DNA of 63,604 nucleotides from CAYUTA01 sp964447605 (GCA_964447605.1 CAYUTA010000010.1:1-63604); one strand, 5' to 3'; positions 16,672 through 25,567 are shown, numbered from the stretch's first letter. Notes: a model not told the origin generated them from the sequence alone. A program made the numbers and translations.

Positions 16672-17428
16672 AGTCTGCCAACTCCTTCCAGATGGTATTG
16701 AAATAGCCCGCAAAGCGCGGGTCATTGCGCCGCCCAAGCGGCGTATCCGATTGCGAGAGTTCGATAACATGCTCGCTTTTGAGCCGCGCGGGACGCTCGG
16801 AAAAGACGAGCACGCGATCGGACATGCTGACGGCCTCGGAGATGTCGTGTGTGACCAGGATGGCCGTTTTGTGCTCGCGCTTGATGATGGCGTACACTTC
16901 GTCGCCCAGCCGGAGCCGCGTCTGATAATCGAGCGCGGAGAACGGCTCGTCGAGCAGCAGCAGCTTGGGGTCAAACGCGAGCGTGCGGATCAGCGCGACC
17001 TTTTGGCGCATGCCGCCGGACAAAGCGCGCGGATGGTGCGACCGAAACTGCGACAGACCGTACCGATCCAGCAGCAGCATGGCATGCTCGCGGCGCTCGG
17101 GCGTAAGCATATGCTTGACCTCAAGGCCGAGCAGCACGTTTTCCTCCACGGTGCGCCAGTCCAGCAGATGGTCGCGCTGCAGCATATAGCCGACCGACTG
17201 ACCTTGGCCCGCATGGCCGCCCATGATGGAAATTTTGCCGCTGGTTGGTACAATCAACCCCATCAGCAAGGAGAGTACCGTGGTTTTTCCGCAGCCGGAT
17301 GGGCCGACGATGGAAACAAACTCACCGTCCGATATCGAAAAGCTAAGGTCGCATACAGCGGGCGTCTCAGCGGAAATCTCCTGATAGACCAGCTCTACAT
17401 GGCGAACCTCTACAATCGCTTGTTGCAT
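16661..17428 (-). CDS. ABC transporter ATP-binding protein (NitT/TauT/SsuB type)
   Basis: A 255-residue nucleotide-binding subunit: Walker A GPSGCGKTT (about 42-50), Q-loop MLQRDHLLDWRTV, signature LSGGMRQKVAL (about 136), Walker B LLLLDEPFSALD and the H-loop VTHDISEA. The QRD..LDW Q-loop form is typical of the SsuB/TauB/ThiZ group. GAGGAACTT precedes the ATG. It is the first gene of a two-gene unit with the permease at 15868. The missing binding protein must be encoded elsewhere if the system works as an importer. Confidence 0.92.
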   Translation of the reverse strand: MQQAIVEVRHVELVYQEISAETPAVCDLSFSISDGEFVSIVGPSGCGKTTVLSLLMGLIVPTSGKISIMGGHAGQGQSVGYMLQRDHLLDWRTVEENVLLGLEVKHMLTPERREHAMLLLDRYGLSQFRSHHPRALSGGMRQKVALIRTLAFDPKLLLLDEPFSALDYQTRLRLGDEVYAIIKREHKTAILVTHDISEAVSMSDRVLVFSERPARLKSEHVIELSQSDTPLGRRNDPRFAGYFNTIWKELADYGE

Positions 17429-17665
17429 AAGTTCCTCCGATTATGTTGATACGGTATCATATGTCGGATTTTGCGCTTTCGTGTTGTTGCACGCGCATGC
17501 GCGAACCAACCGGGCCGCATGCAGAATGCGGCTGCGGCGAACGATTTTGTACCCTGTCTGCATATAGTGCTGGTATCGGGAGGTGTTGCCGTGTTGCCGG
17601 AATTCCGACGCGACCGGAACTGCAGATGTGACGGTAAAAGGAGATGGTGGAGAGGCATACGCAGT

Positions 17666-17806
17666 ATGCGTGCGCTCATCGGCCTGTGCTGCGTTCTGTT
17701 GGGCGTGCTGATCCTGTTGATCTGCGCACCGGAATGGCTTGTGGCATTGATGATTGCCTGCCTGTTGTTTGCGGTCGGCTTTGCCTGCTTTACCGGACGG
17801 TTTTAG
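17666..17806 (+). CDS. 46-residue membrane protein
   Basis: A tiny protein of which nearly the whole length is two hydrophobic stretches (LIGLCCVLLGVLILLIC and LVALMIACLLFAVGFA) separated by a short APEW turn. GGAGAGG lies about 10 bases upstream of the ATG. I do not recognise the family. The strongly biased hydrophobic composition, with a compact stop after a short polar tail, supports a real gene, but no homologue can be named. It is divergent from the ABC pair on the other strand. Confidence 0.45.
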   Translation: MRALIGLCCVLLGVLILLICAPEWLVALMIACLLFAVGFACFTGRF

Positions 17807-18125
17807 TATAAATCAAGAAAACCATACGCAGGCCCGATCTGATTGCGCTCCGGCCGAATAAGGGCGGGAATTTGAATGCTTCCGACAAGCCTTGCGCTTG
17901 CGCTCCCGCCCGGCCGGCAAAAGGAACGAGAAAATGCCGTAACAACCGCAACGATCGCGGATCTGTGCGCCCGCGCGCAAATGGGCGGATACGCGGCGCT
18001 GCAGAACTGCGGACAACATATGGCTGGGCAAAACAGCGCGGCAACCGATGCGCCGGCACGCACGCCAACGGCGCGTTTTGGCGACTGGCGTTTAATAAAG
18101 GAGGGCGTTACAGACAGCCCCTCGC
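17807..18125. other. Intergenic stretch between convergent genes, no gene seen
   Basis: Open frames here are arginine/alanine-rich and without ribosome sites, and run antisense into the following gene. I see no repeat or clear terminator. It could hold decayed sequence. Confidence 0.4.
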
Positions 18126-18524
18126 CTACATTGCCTTCAAATATGCCAGCAGCTCGTCAAACGGACAGGCCATACGCTCCACGCCCGGATGGTGGTAGAA
18201 CACGCAGAACCCGTCCTTGCCGGAAAAAGGCGCGTCCGTTTCCGACCAGAGCAGAATGCGCTTGTTTTGGGATGCGGCGATGGCCAGACCGAGCTCGGCA
18301 TGCGTTCCGAACCGGCCGGGCAGCAACAGTACGACGAGACCGGCTTCCATTACGCCCGAGGCTTCGTTCATCGCCACCGCACGCTTGACGTCGCCGGGCG
18401 CATCGGCCACGCTGCCGTGGGTCGTCCAGTCATAAGTGCGTTCATAGCCCTTCTGATTGAGCACGCTAGAAACGATATTGACCCGCGCGGCGTTGGGCAC
18501 GCCGCTTGCAACGTAATACTTCAT
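18126..18524 (-). CDS. Nucleoside 2-deoxyribosyltransferase-like protein
   Basis: A 132-residue protein with the Rossmann-like flavodoxin fold pattern of the N-deoxyribosyltransferase superfamily: KYYVASGVPNA first strand, YERTYDWTTHG, a VMEAGLVVLLLPG strand and GTHAELGLAIAASQNKRILLW, where E77 is the candidate catalytic glutamate. The true enzymes exchange the base of deoxynucleosides or hydrolyse them. The start at 18524 is chosen because GAGGAGG lies just upstream; a longer frame exists. It follows thymidine kinase on the same strand after 147 bases, which fits a role in deoxynucleoside salvage. Activity is inferred. Confidence 0.75.
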   Translation of the reverse strand: MKYYVASGVPNAARVNIVSSVLNQKGYERTYDWTTHGSVADAPGDVKRAVAMNEASGVMEAGLVVLLLPGRFGTHAELGLAIAASQNKRILLWSETDAPFSGKDGFCVFYHHPGVERMACPFDELLAYLKAM

Positions 18525-18670
18525 AAATTGCCTCCTCGAGGTACGCAAGGACGTCGGCGGTCCCGCCTCCCAACCTCTGCCCGGGACGCAAGATGGGGGG
18601 AGCGGTCAAATGGATTTTTAAGGGGTTAACCACCCTTTGGCGGGTTTCGGGGACAGAACCCCTGAACCCG

Positions 18671-19258
18671 TCACGCTAAATCCGGCTTGCGCAGTCCGGG
18701 TCCCGGATCGCCCTCCATCCAGTGCTTTCGGCACAGGCCGATGTATTTGTCGCTTGCGCCGAGCACGACCTGATCGCCCACCTTGGTGACGCCGCCTTTG
18801 CCGTCAAGCCGTGCGTTGTTTGTGGCCTTCTTGCCGCACCAGCAGATGGTTTTGACCTCCTCGATGGTGTCTGCGCGCGCCAGCAGGCGTGCGCTGCCGG
18901 GGAAAAAGTCGCCGCGAAAATCCGTCCGCAGGCCATAGCAGATGACGGGGACGTTATACTCGTCCACAATGGGGATGAGCAAATCTACCTGCTCGGCTGA
19001 AAGGAACTGCGCCTCGTCGATGATGAGGCAGTCATAAACATGCCGCCTGACCGCGCCCCAATCGATTTCGTCAAACAGCACGCATTCTGCGGTCAGGCCG
19101 CTGCGCGACCACATGGTATGCATGCCGTCGCGCATGTCGACCGCGGGTTTGCTCAGGAGCGCGTTTTGACCGCGTTCCTTATAATTATACCAGACCATGA
19201 TGGCGTTGGCGGTCTTGCTCGACCCCATCGCGCCGTAGCGGAAATAGAGTTTTGCCAT
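18671..19258 (-). CDS. tdk: Thymidine kinase
   Basis: A 195-residue type II thymidine kinase that phosphorylates deoxythymidine with ATP. Visible: P-loop GAMGSSKTA (9-17), the Walker B-like CLIIDEAQFLS (about 77-87), a lasso region and zinc-site cysteines CWCGKKATNNAR and CRKH near the C-terminus. Its ATG directly follows the TAA stop of the nucleoside permease at 19259 with no gap, so it is the fifth gene of the nucleoside import operon: uptake is coupled to trapping of thymidine as dTMP. Confidence 0.95.
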   Translation of the reverse strand: MAKLYFRYGAMGSSKTANAIMVWYNYKERGQNALLSKPAVDMRDGMHTMWSRSGLTAECVLFDEIDWGAVRRHVYDCLIIDEAQFLSAEQVDLLIPIVDEYNVPVICYGLRTDFRGDFFPGSARLLARADTIEEVKTICWCGKKATNNARLDGKGGVTKVGDQVVLGASDKYIGLCRKHWMEGDPGPGLRKPDLA

Positions 19259-20245
19259 TTAACGCTGCCCCTTGTCGTATGGAATGCCCTCGGCCTTGGG
19301 CGCGCGGGACTTTTTGCTTGTGAGGATGAGCAGAACCATCGTCACAATGTAGGGGAGCATCAAATAGATGTATTCGCTGGCCTTGATGTTTTCAAACTTG
19401 GGCAAAAAAGGGATGCTGCCGCTGTAGGATCCCAGGATTTTAAACAAAGCAAAAAACAGGGATGCGCCGAGGATGTTGAGCGGCTTCCAGTTGCCAAAGA
19501 TCATAACCGCGAGCGCGAGGAAGCCGTAGCCGGCCACCGTGGACTGGAATGCCGAGCCTGCCGCCAACGTGTAGGCAAGGCCGCCGACACCGCCGAGCAG
19601 GCCGGAGAGGAATACGCCGGCATAGCGCATTCTGTATACGTTGATGCCCACGGAATCCGCAGCCTGGGGGTGCTCGCCGCAGGCGCGCAGGCGGAGGCCG
19701 AATCTGGTTTTGTACAGCAACACCACCGCAATTGCAAACAGGAGCAGCGCAATCGGCGTGGTCAAAAAGAAGCTCTTGAACAGGAGGTTCTGCCAGAACG
19801 TGTCCGCCGTGGCAATGCCGAGCGTGTTCTGTGTAATGCGCGTCCAGGTAGGAATAAGGATGTTTGTCTGGCCCTGGCCCTGAATCGCCCAGGTCAGCGT
19901 GATGGCGAACGCAGGGGCAAGCATATTCAGCGCCGTGCCGCCGATGGTTTGATCCGCCTTCAGGTTGACCGAGGCAAACGCAAGCAACAGCGAAAAAACC
20001 GCGCCCGCGGCGGCTGAAATCAAAATGGCCAGCAACATGGCGGTCTGCGGGTGCGCCACGCCAAAACCCGCGGCGTCCGCGGCGCGCAGATACAGCGTGC
20101 CAAACAGCGCGCCGACAATCATGATGCCCTCGAGCGCAATGTTGATAACGCCGCTGCGCTCGCTGAACATGCCGCCAAGGGCCACGAGCAGCAGCGGGAT
20201 TGCAAACAGAAGCGTTGCAGCCAGAATATCAGCTAAGATTTTCAT
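19259..20245 (-). CDS. Nucleoside ABC transporter permease 2 (NupQ/YufQ-like)
   Basis: A 328-residue membrane protein with about nine to ten helices of the BPD_transp_2 family (IPLLLVALGGMFSERSGVINIALEGIM start, and GLRLRACGEHPQAADSVGINV cytoplasmic loop). This pair-with-388-aa-permease architecture is that of BMP-dependent nucleoside importers. The ATG overlaps the upstream permease by 4 bases and the stop codon abuts the tdk start. Confidence 0.92.
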   Translation of the reverse strand: MKILADILAATLLFAIPLLLVALGGMFSERSGVINIALEGIMIVGALFGTLYLRAADAAGFGVAHPQTAMLLAILISAAAGAVFSLLLAFASVNLKADQTIGGTALNMLAPAFAITLTWAIQGQGQTNILIPTWTRITQNTLGIATADTFWQNLLFKSFFLTTPIALLLFAIAVVLLYKTRFGLRLRACGEHPQAADSVGINVYRMRYAGVFLSGLLGGVGGLAYTLAAGSAFQSTVAGYGFLALAVMIFGNWKPLNILGASLFFALFKILGSYSGSIPFLPKFENIKASEYIYLMLPYIVTMVLLILTSKKSRAPKAEGIPYDKGQR

Positions 20246-21408
20246 GCGTCGGTTCCCTCGCTTTCAGAAGATTCGGTAGCGGCTTGTGCGACGGCGTCCA
20301 CGGCGGGATCGGCGTTGACGTTGCCGAATTCGTGCACCTTTTTGCGGCTAAGCAGCTCGCGCACCAGCAGGGAGAAAGCCGCCAGATAAATAATGACCGC
20401 GATGATGATATCGATGATTTCCTTTACAAACTCGGGTTGCATGGCGTCGCCGCCCACCTGTATGTAGGAGACAAACAGCGCCGAAAAGATCGTACCCAGC
20501 GGATGGGAGCTTGCCAGCAGCGCAACCGGGATGCCGTTGAAGCCCATGTTCAGGAGGGCCTTGACCAGTGTGTACTGCCCCGTTCCGGCCAGGTAGTACA
20601 ACCCGCCGCCAATACCGGAAAGCGCGCCGGCAATCGTCATGGAGAGCACGATATTGCGCTTGGCGTTGATGCCGGCGTACACGCTTGCGTTGCGGTTGTG
20701 CCCGCAGGCCTTGAGCTCGTAGCCAAACGTCGTCTTGCTCAGGATAACCCACATGACGGCGGCGAACAGTATGGAGATAAAGATGCTGATGTTCATATAA
20801 TTACTGTTCATCAGCTGATCCAGCCCCAGACGCGGAATCAGCGCCGAAGGGTTCGCCGTGGCGAGGTTGGCCGTACGGTCGAGCTGCGCGGCCCCCCAGT
20901 ACTTGGCCAGCATCATTGGCAGATTGCTGATGGTCAGGTTGACCGCAAACATGGCAATCCAGTTGAACATGATGGAGGTGATGACCTCGTTGACGTTGAA
21001 CAGCGCCTTGAACAGGCCGGGAAACACGCCCCACAACGCGCCGCCAACCATGGACAGCAGCAGGCAGATGTACCAGGGCTGTTGGAATTGGATGGCGAAA
21101 ATCAACGCCAGACCCGCGCCGATGGTATACTGGCCGGACGCGCCGATGTTGAACAGGCCTGTTTTAAAGGCGAATCCAACGGAAAGGCCGGTCATGATCA
21201 ACGGAGCCGCCTGATAAAGCACCTTGGCAAACTTGTCGGGGGATTTAAGCCCGGCGCTTACCAGATTGACAAAGCCCTGACCCGCGAACTTTGGGTTCAG
21301 AATCAGCAGTAAAATCAGCCCGAACAGCAGGCCTGCCCCAATGGAGATCAGCGAGGCAAAAAAGCTCGTTGTGCCGGGAATATGCAGTTGTTTTCTCTTA
21401 TTCGACAT
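20242..21408 (-). CDS. Nucleoside ABC transporter permease 1 (NupP/YufP-like)
   Basis: A 388-residue BPD_transp_2 family permease with about nine to ten helices. Recognisable parts: SFFASLISIGAGLLFGLILLL, FNIGASGQYTIGAGLA, a periplasmic loop with LPMMLAKYWGAAQLD and the coupling loop GYELKACGHNRNASVYAGIN. Overlaps both neighbours (11 bases with the ATPase, 4 with the second permease), so translation is coupled through the operon. Confidence 0.92.
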   Translation of the reverse strand: MSNKRKQLHIPGTTSFFASLISIGAGLLFGLILLLILNPKFAGQGFVNLVSAGLKSPDKFAKVLYQAAPLIMTGLSVGFAFKTGLFNIGASGQYTIGAGLALIFAIQFQQPWYICLLLSMVGGALWGVFPGLFKALFNVNEVITSIMFNWIAMFAVNLTISNLPMMLAKYWGAAQLDRTANLATANPSALIPRLGLDQLMNSNYMNISIFISILFAAVMWVILSKTTFGYELKACGHNRNASVYAGINAKRNIVLSMTIAGALSGIGGGLYYLAGTGQYTLVKALLNMGFNGIPVALLASSHPLGTIFSALFVSYIQVGGDAMQPEFVKEIIDIIIAVIIYLAAFSLLVRELLSRKKVHEFGNVNADPAVDAVAQAATESSESEGTDA

Positions 21409-22954
21409 GCGTGGTCACCTCGCTGCTGTTGGTGGATTGTTTTTTCGCGCCGGCCATATAAAGACCAAGCTCCTGCACGGTTGTCCGCTTGGGGTCGAAT
21501 TCGCCTACGATTTCACCCTCGTACATGACCAGAATGCGATCGCTGACGTTCATGACCTCATCAAGCTCCAGAGAAACGAGCAAAACGGCGCGTCCCGCGT
21601 CTCGTTCACGCACCAGCTGTCTGTGGATATATTCGATGGCGCCCACGTCCAGTCCGCGGGTGGGCTGGACGGCGACAAGCAGCTCGGGTTCCTTGTCGAT
21701 TTCCCGCGCGACAATGGCCTTTTGCTGGTTACCGCCGGACATAGCGCGCGCAAGGGTCACGGGACCCTGTCCGCTGCGGATGTCGTATTGTTCAATCAGC
21801 TTTAAGGCGTACTGACGGACCGCCCCCTGGTTGATAAAGCCGTTTTTTTGAAATTGTGGCTGCCAATAGCGTTGCAAAACAAGATTGTTTTCCAGCGTGT
21901 AGTCGAGAATAAGGCCGTACTTGTGCCGGTCCTCGGGGATGTGACTCATGCCCAGCTTGCTGCGCTCGCGAATGGGCGCTTTGGTGATATTGGTCCCTTT
22001 GAGCGTGATGTCTCCCGCACCGGGCTTTTCCAGCCCGGTCAACGCATAAACAAATTCGGTCTGGCCGTTGCCCTCGATGCCGGCCAGGCAAACGATCTCG
22101 CCGGCCCGCACATGGAAGGAAACATCCTTCACCGCATTGTTTTTGTGGAGCTTGCTCGGCACGGTGACGCCGCGCACCGCAAGTACCGTTTCGCCGGGGG
22201 TGCGCGCCGTCTTATGAACGGCGAACTCTACGTCGCGGCCCACCATCATGCGGGAAAGCTCCTGCTTGCTGGTACCCTTGATCTCCACCGTACCCACGCA
22301 TTTGCCTTTGCGCAGCACGGTGCAGCGGTCGGCCACGGCCATGATTTCGTTGAGCTTATGGGTGATGAACAGGATGGACTTGCCCTCTTTGGTAAAGTTG
22401 CGCATGATCTCCATCAGCTCTTCGATCTCCTGCGGAGTCAGCACGGCGGTGGGCTCGTCAAAGATCAATATTTCATTATCGCGGTAGAGCATCTTCAGGA
22501 TTTCAACCCGCTGCTGCATACCCACGGAGATGTCCTCTATTTTAGCGTCCGGGTCGATGGAAAGCCCATATTTTTTTGAAAGGGCAACGACCTTTTCGCG
22601 CGCCTCCTTTTTTTGCAGAAAGCCCATTTTGTTCGGCTCCACGCCGAGGATGATGTTGTCGAGTACGGTAAAGATCTCCACCAGCTTGAAGTGCTGGTGT
22701 ACCATGCCGATATTGAGCGCGTTTGCGTCGTTTGGATCTTTGATCTTTACGACCTGCCCATCCTTTTTGATGATGCCCTGTTCGGGCTGATACAGGCCGA
22801 ACAACACGCTCATGAGCGTGGATTTCCCCGCTCCGTTCTCGCCCAAAAGCGCGTGCACCTCGCCTTTTTTGAGCTGCAGCGTGATGTCGTCGTTGGCCTT
22901 GATGCCGGGAAACTCCTTTGTAATGTTCAGCATCTCGATGACGTATTGGCTCAT
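21398..22954 (-). CDS. Nucleoside ABC transporter ATP-binding protein (NupO/YufO-like)
   Basis: A 518-residue protein with two fused ABC domains, the layout of sugar/nucleoside importers. Domain one has a full Walker A (LLGENGAGKST, about 37-47), signature ISVGMQQRVEI and Walker B ILIFDEPTAVL; domain two (from about 265) has a degenerate P-loop (GIEGNGQTEF) but a standard signature (MSGGNQQKAI). The start at 22954 (MSQYVIEML) is preferred to a longer in-frame frame because the AGGGAAGGG site lies just upstream and the family N-terminus matches. Confidence 0.94.
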   Translation of the reverse strand: MSQYVIEMLNITKEFPGIKANDDITLQLKKGEVHALLGENGAGKSTLMSVLFGLYQPEQGIIKKDGQVVKIKDPNDANALNIGMVHQHFKLVEIFTVLDNIILGVEPNKMGFLQKKEAREKVVALSKKYGLSIDPDAKIEDISVGMQQRVEILKMLYRDNEILIFDEPTAVLTPQEIEELMEIMRNFTKEGKSILFITHKLNEIMAVADRCTVLRKGKCVGTVEIKGTSKQELSRMMVGRDVEFAVHKTARTPGETVLAVRGVTVPSKLHKNNAVKDVSFHVRAGEIVCLAGIEGNGQTEFVYALTGLEKPGAGDITLKGTNITKAPIRERSKLGMSHIPEDRHKYGLILDYTLENNLVLQRYWQPQFQKNGFINQGAVRQYALKLIEQYDIRSGQGPVTLARAMSGGNQQKAIVAREIDKEPELLVAVQPTRGLDVGAIEYIHRQLVRERDAGRAVLLVSLELDEVMNVSDRILVMYEGEIVGEFDPKRTTVQELGLYMAGAKKQSTNSSEVTTHVE

Positions 22955-23083
22955 AGTCCGATTTCCCTTCCCTAGTAAAATTGGAACGCTCCCGAATAAA
23001 GATCTGCCCCCGCAAGGCTGAAGGGGACGAAATGAAAAAACGATGATGGAATGCCGGCGATGCACCCGCTACCGGCGGGCCTG

Positions 23084-23116
23084 AAAAAAAGGGGCCGGGC
23101 TTTCATGCCCAGCCCC
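23084..23116 (-). terminator. Hairpin between the BMP lipoprotein gene and the ATPase gene
   Basis: On the minus strand GGGGCTGGGC / GCCCGGCCCC with one mismatch and a six-base loop, followed by seven T residues. It lies 30 bases after the BMP gene and would reduce read-through into the ATPase and permease genes, giving more binding protein than membrane subunits. Confidence 0.8.
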
Positions 23117-23146
23117 TTTGAGTGTCAATCCGCAATCGTGTCAGGA

Positions 23147-24289
23147 CTACTCCTGATAATCGACGGCGATGTCAACGGTGGGATGGTTTTCGATATCGGC
23201 GGAGATGGCGATCTCGCCGGCCTTCACCTTTTCAAACAGGGCATTGTATTCTTCCACGGTGAAGGTCTTGAACCTCCAGGACGCTTCGGCGGTGGGGATG
23301 CCCACAGCGCCTACGGCGGCGCCCAGGTTGATCTGCTGGCCGGCATAGTCGGCGGGCAGCGTGCCGCCGTTGCCATAGAGCACGTCAAGGGCGGTCTGCA
23401 CGGAGCTGGCCAGCGCCTTCATGGAGGAGGTCACGATGCGCTCGTTGATGTAGCCCTGGTCCACGTCGACGCCAACGATCTTGCCCTCGGCGGTCTCCTC
23501 AGCAGAAGCAATTGCCGAATACAGGATGCCGCCGCCGCAGGCAAAGATGATCTCCGTGCCTTCGGTGTACCAGCCGGCGGTTTTGGTCTTGATGTCGTCG
23601 GTGGGGGAGAACGAGCCGGAGTACCAGTACTTGATCGAAACGTCCTTCGTGTTGCCAAGCTCCTTGGCCGCATCGTTGGCGCCCTGCACAAAGCCTTCGC
23701 CATAGCGCACAACCGCGGGCACAGCCATGCCGCCCAAGAACGCCAGCTTGGTGAAGCCGTCCTTCACAACCGCATAACCGGCCAGATAACCGGCCTGCTC
23801 CTCCTGATAGGAGATCAGCACGGTGTTGGAGGAGGGTTCCGGCACGTCGCCAAGATTCATGTCGATGCCGATAAAGGTGACGTCCGGATAGTCTTTCGGC
23901 ACGGTCTGGAAGGAACCGGCAAACAGGAAGCCGGGGCATACGATGACCTTTGCGCCCTTTTCGACGGCGGTTTTGATGGTCTCGATACGGGCTTCATCGC
24001 TGTCCTCGGAGGGGCGATAATAGTTGTAGGTCTTGCCGTTTTTCTCTGCCCATTCCTTGGTGCCTTCCCAAGTGAACTGGTTGAAAGACTGGTCGTCGAT
24101 GTTGCCGACGTCGGTGACAAGGGCAACTTCGTAACCGCCCGCCACGGGCGCTTCCGCCGCGGGTGCTTCCGTCGCAGGGGCCTCCGCCGCGGGGGCCTCC
24201 GGCGCCGGCTTAGCCACCGGCGCCGGCGCGCAGGCAAAGGTGGCTGCGACCATGACCAGAGTCAAAAGAATAGCCAAGACTTTTTTCAT
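23147..24289 (-). CDS. BMP-family nucleoside-binding lipoprotein
   Basis: A 380-residue solute-binding protein. The signal peptide ends near C20 (ATFAC), so it is anchored as a lipoprotein; residues about 21-52 are an Ala/Pro/Glu repeat (EAPA units) acting as a flexible spacer; the BMP/PnrA-like domain starts at YEVALVTDVGNIDDQSFNQ and includes FIGIDMNL and GVDVDQGYIN. Relatives bind purine or pyrimidine nucleosides. AGGAGG sits 7 bases before the ATG. It is the first gene of the importer operon and is followed by a terminator-like hairpin. Confidence 0.95.
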   Translation of the reverse strand: MKKVLAILLTLVMVAATFACAPAPVAKPAPEAPAAEAPATEAPAAEAPVAGGYEVALVTDVGNIDDQSFNQFTWEGTKEWAEKNGKTYNYYRPSEDSDEARIETIKTAVEKGAKVIVCPGFLFAGSFQTVPKDYPDVTFIGIDMNLGDVPEPSSNTVLISYQEEQAGYLAGYAVVKDGFTKLAFLGGMAVPAVVRYGEGFVQGANDAAKELGNTKDVSIKYWYSGSFSPTDDIKTKTAGWYTEGTEIIFACGGGILYSAIASAEETAEGKIVGVDVDQGYINERIVTSSMKALASSVQTALDVLYGNGGTLPADYAGQQINLGAAVGAVGIPTAEASWRFKTFTVEEYNALFEKVKAGEIAISADIENHPTVDIAVDYQE

Positions 24290-24341
24290 ATTGTTTCCTC
24301 CTACTTAATTTGCGTGCGATGCGCACACATTTATAGTTTGG

Positions 24342-24370
24342 ATTATAGCATACATATCCGCCCAATAAAA
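24342..24370 (-). promoter_or_regulatory. Promoter of the nucleoside importer operon
   Basis: On the minus strand a perfect TATAAT (24347-24342) with a TGC extended -10 element before it and a weak TTTTAT -35 at 17 bp. No purine riboswitch is recognisable in the ~45-base leader. Confidence 0.6.
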
Positions 24371-24497
24371 GGGGTAATTTACTTCTTTCCCCAAAGCATG
24401 GAGGCGCCGGAAGGAATGGGAAAATGGGAAAAAGCCGCGAAACGGCAGGAAAGAAGCGGACGCGTATATTTCCTTGGAAAAGTTGCTCAATTTTGTG

Positions 24498-24526
24498 TTG
24501 ACTTCAAGGCATGCCTCGCTTATAAT
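24498..24526 (+). promoter_or_regulatory. Promoter of rpsU
   Basis: TTGACT (24498-24503), 17 bp, perfect TATAAT (24521-24526); a strong SigA-type promoter placing the start near 24533. Confidence 0.85.
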
Positions 24527-24587
24527 GTCACATAGCGTCTTTTCGAAAGCAAGAGAAGAATCGCTTAAAGAGGGGAGGGAAACAAGT

Positions 24588-24758
24588 ATGGAGATTCGCG
24601 TAGGTGAAAATGAGTCCCTTGAAAGCGCCCTGAAGCGGTTCAAGCGTAAGTGCGCCCGCAGCGGCGTTCTGGCTGAGGTGCGCCGGCGTGAGCATTACGA
24701 AAAGCCCAGCGTGAAGCGTAAGAAAAAGGCAGAAGCAGCCCGCAAGCGCAAATATTAA
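24588..24758 (+). CDS. rpsU: 30S ribosomal protein S21
   Basis: A 56-residue, highly basic protein. MEIRVGENESLESALKRFKR, the conserved R..HYEKPSVKRKKK segment and the KRKY end are diagnostic of S21, a component of the small subunit platform near the 3' end of 16S rRNA. The ATG at 24588 has GGGGAGGG upstream; an in-frame longer frame has no support. It is monocistronic here, between a strong promoter and a strong terminator. Confidence 0.97.
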   Translation: MEIRVGENESLESALKRFKRKCARSGVLAEVRRREHYEKPSVKRKKKAEAARKRKY

Positions 24759-24773
24759 TCAGGCAACGGTTCG

Positions 24774-24808
24774 CAACGGCCGCCCGGTACCGGGCGGCCG
24801 TTTCCTTA
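24774..24808 (+). terminator. Terminator after rpsU
   Basis: A perfect palindrome, ACGGCCGCCCGG joined to CCGGGCGGCCGT (24776-24801), follows the stop codon and is followed by TTCCTT. It may work on both strands, since a minus-strand gene ends just beyond. Confidence 0.85.
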
Positions 24809-24852
24809 TAATTAATAGCGGCACAAAAATTATGATACGGGTGCGGCGGGCG

Positions 24853-25551
24853 CTACCCGCGCTCGATCCAGCTTACCATCCGGTTGCCGACGGTCATGCC
24901 GAGCTTTGCCTGCAACCGGAGCGAGGGCGCGTTATCGGTGACAACCTGACCAAACGGAATGCGCCCCTGCGCAAGCAGGTGCCCGATGAGATGCGCCTCG
25001 AGCGCATAGGCAAGCCCCAGGCGGCGGTATTGCGGGAAGACCTCCAGCATGCCCATAGACAACTCGATATGCGTGCCGATGAAGCCGGCGAGCCTTCCGT
25101 CCACGGTTGCGCCGAACATGCCTGCATGAAGCCGTTCGGCCGCATACTCCGGGCTGCTGACGGTGTGATAATGGGCAAGCACGTCCGGCAGATCCTCCCG
25201 ATTCAGCGGGCGGATGGCGGCGCCGGGAGGAAGCGCATACGTTGGCGGATCCGCGTGCAGGTAAGCATGGTTGTAACAGCGCATCATCAGGCCGTACCCG
25301 TGCCCCCTGCAAAGCGGCGCAGTCAGCGCGCCGTTGTGGGACGCCACGCAGAGAGCGTCGGTAACCAGCGGCAGAAGGCGCAGCGCGGCTGCATCGTCCA
25401 CGGCCGAAATAAAGCTGATATCGTCATAACGCAGCACCACGCCGTCGTGTCCGGCATAGCGCACCTGCGCGCCAGTCTCGCCGAGCAAGGCCAGCATGTC
25501 CACGTGGTTGACGGGATCGGCGGATAAATAAGAGTAAGCGGCTGTATTCAT
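24853..25551 (-). CDS. GNAT-family acetyltransferase-like protein
   Basis: A 232-residue protein with a C-terminal GNAT domain (about 115-225): AAIRPLNREDLPDVLAHYH as strand 1, GRLAGFIGTH strand 4, MGMLEVFPQYRRLGLAYAL as the acetyl-CoA Q/R-x-x-G-x-G/A-like loop, and VVTDNAPSLRLQAKLGM. The N-terminal ~110 residues look like a second, degenerate domain as in two-domain GNATs. Substrate unknown. The ATG has no ribosome site but sits 7 bases after an extended -10 box. Confidence 0.8.
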   Translation of the reverse strand: MNTAAYSYLSADPVNHVDMLALLGETGAQVRYAGHDGVVLRYDDISFISAVDDAAALRLLPLVTDALCVASHNGALTAPLCRGHGYGLMMRCYNHAYLHADPPTYALPPGAAIRPLNREDLPDVLAHYHTVSSPEYAAERLHAGMFGATVDGRLAGFIGTHIELSMGMLEVFPQYRRLGLAYALEAHLIGHLLAQGRIPFGQVVTDNAPSLRLQAKLGMTVGNRMVSWIERG

Positions 25552-25558
25552 AGACGTT

Positions 25559-25567
25559 ATTGTAGCA
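25559..25567 (-). promoter_or_regulatory. Extended -10 promoter of the GNAT gene (possibly leaderless)
   Basis: On the minus strand TGC-TACAAT followed by AACGTCT and the ATG at 25551. There is no clear -35 and no Shine-Dalgarno, so the mRNA would begin at the start codon. Confidence 0.45.

Noticed and set aside
18600..18670. Inverted repeats after tdk read as a terminator
   Set aside because: The stems are imperfect and no U-run follows on the minus strand, so I do not annotate it as one.
24171..24220. Repeat of GAAGCGCCC-like units in the BMP gene
   Set aside because: It encodes the normal Ala/Pro spacer of a lipoprotein and is not a CRISPR or satellite repeat.
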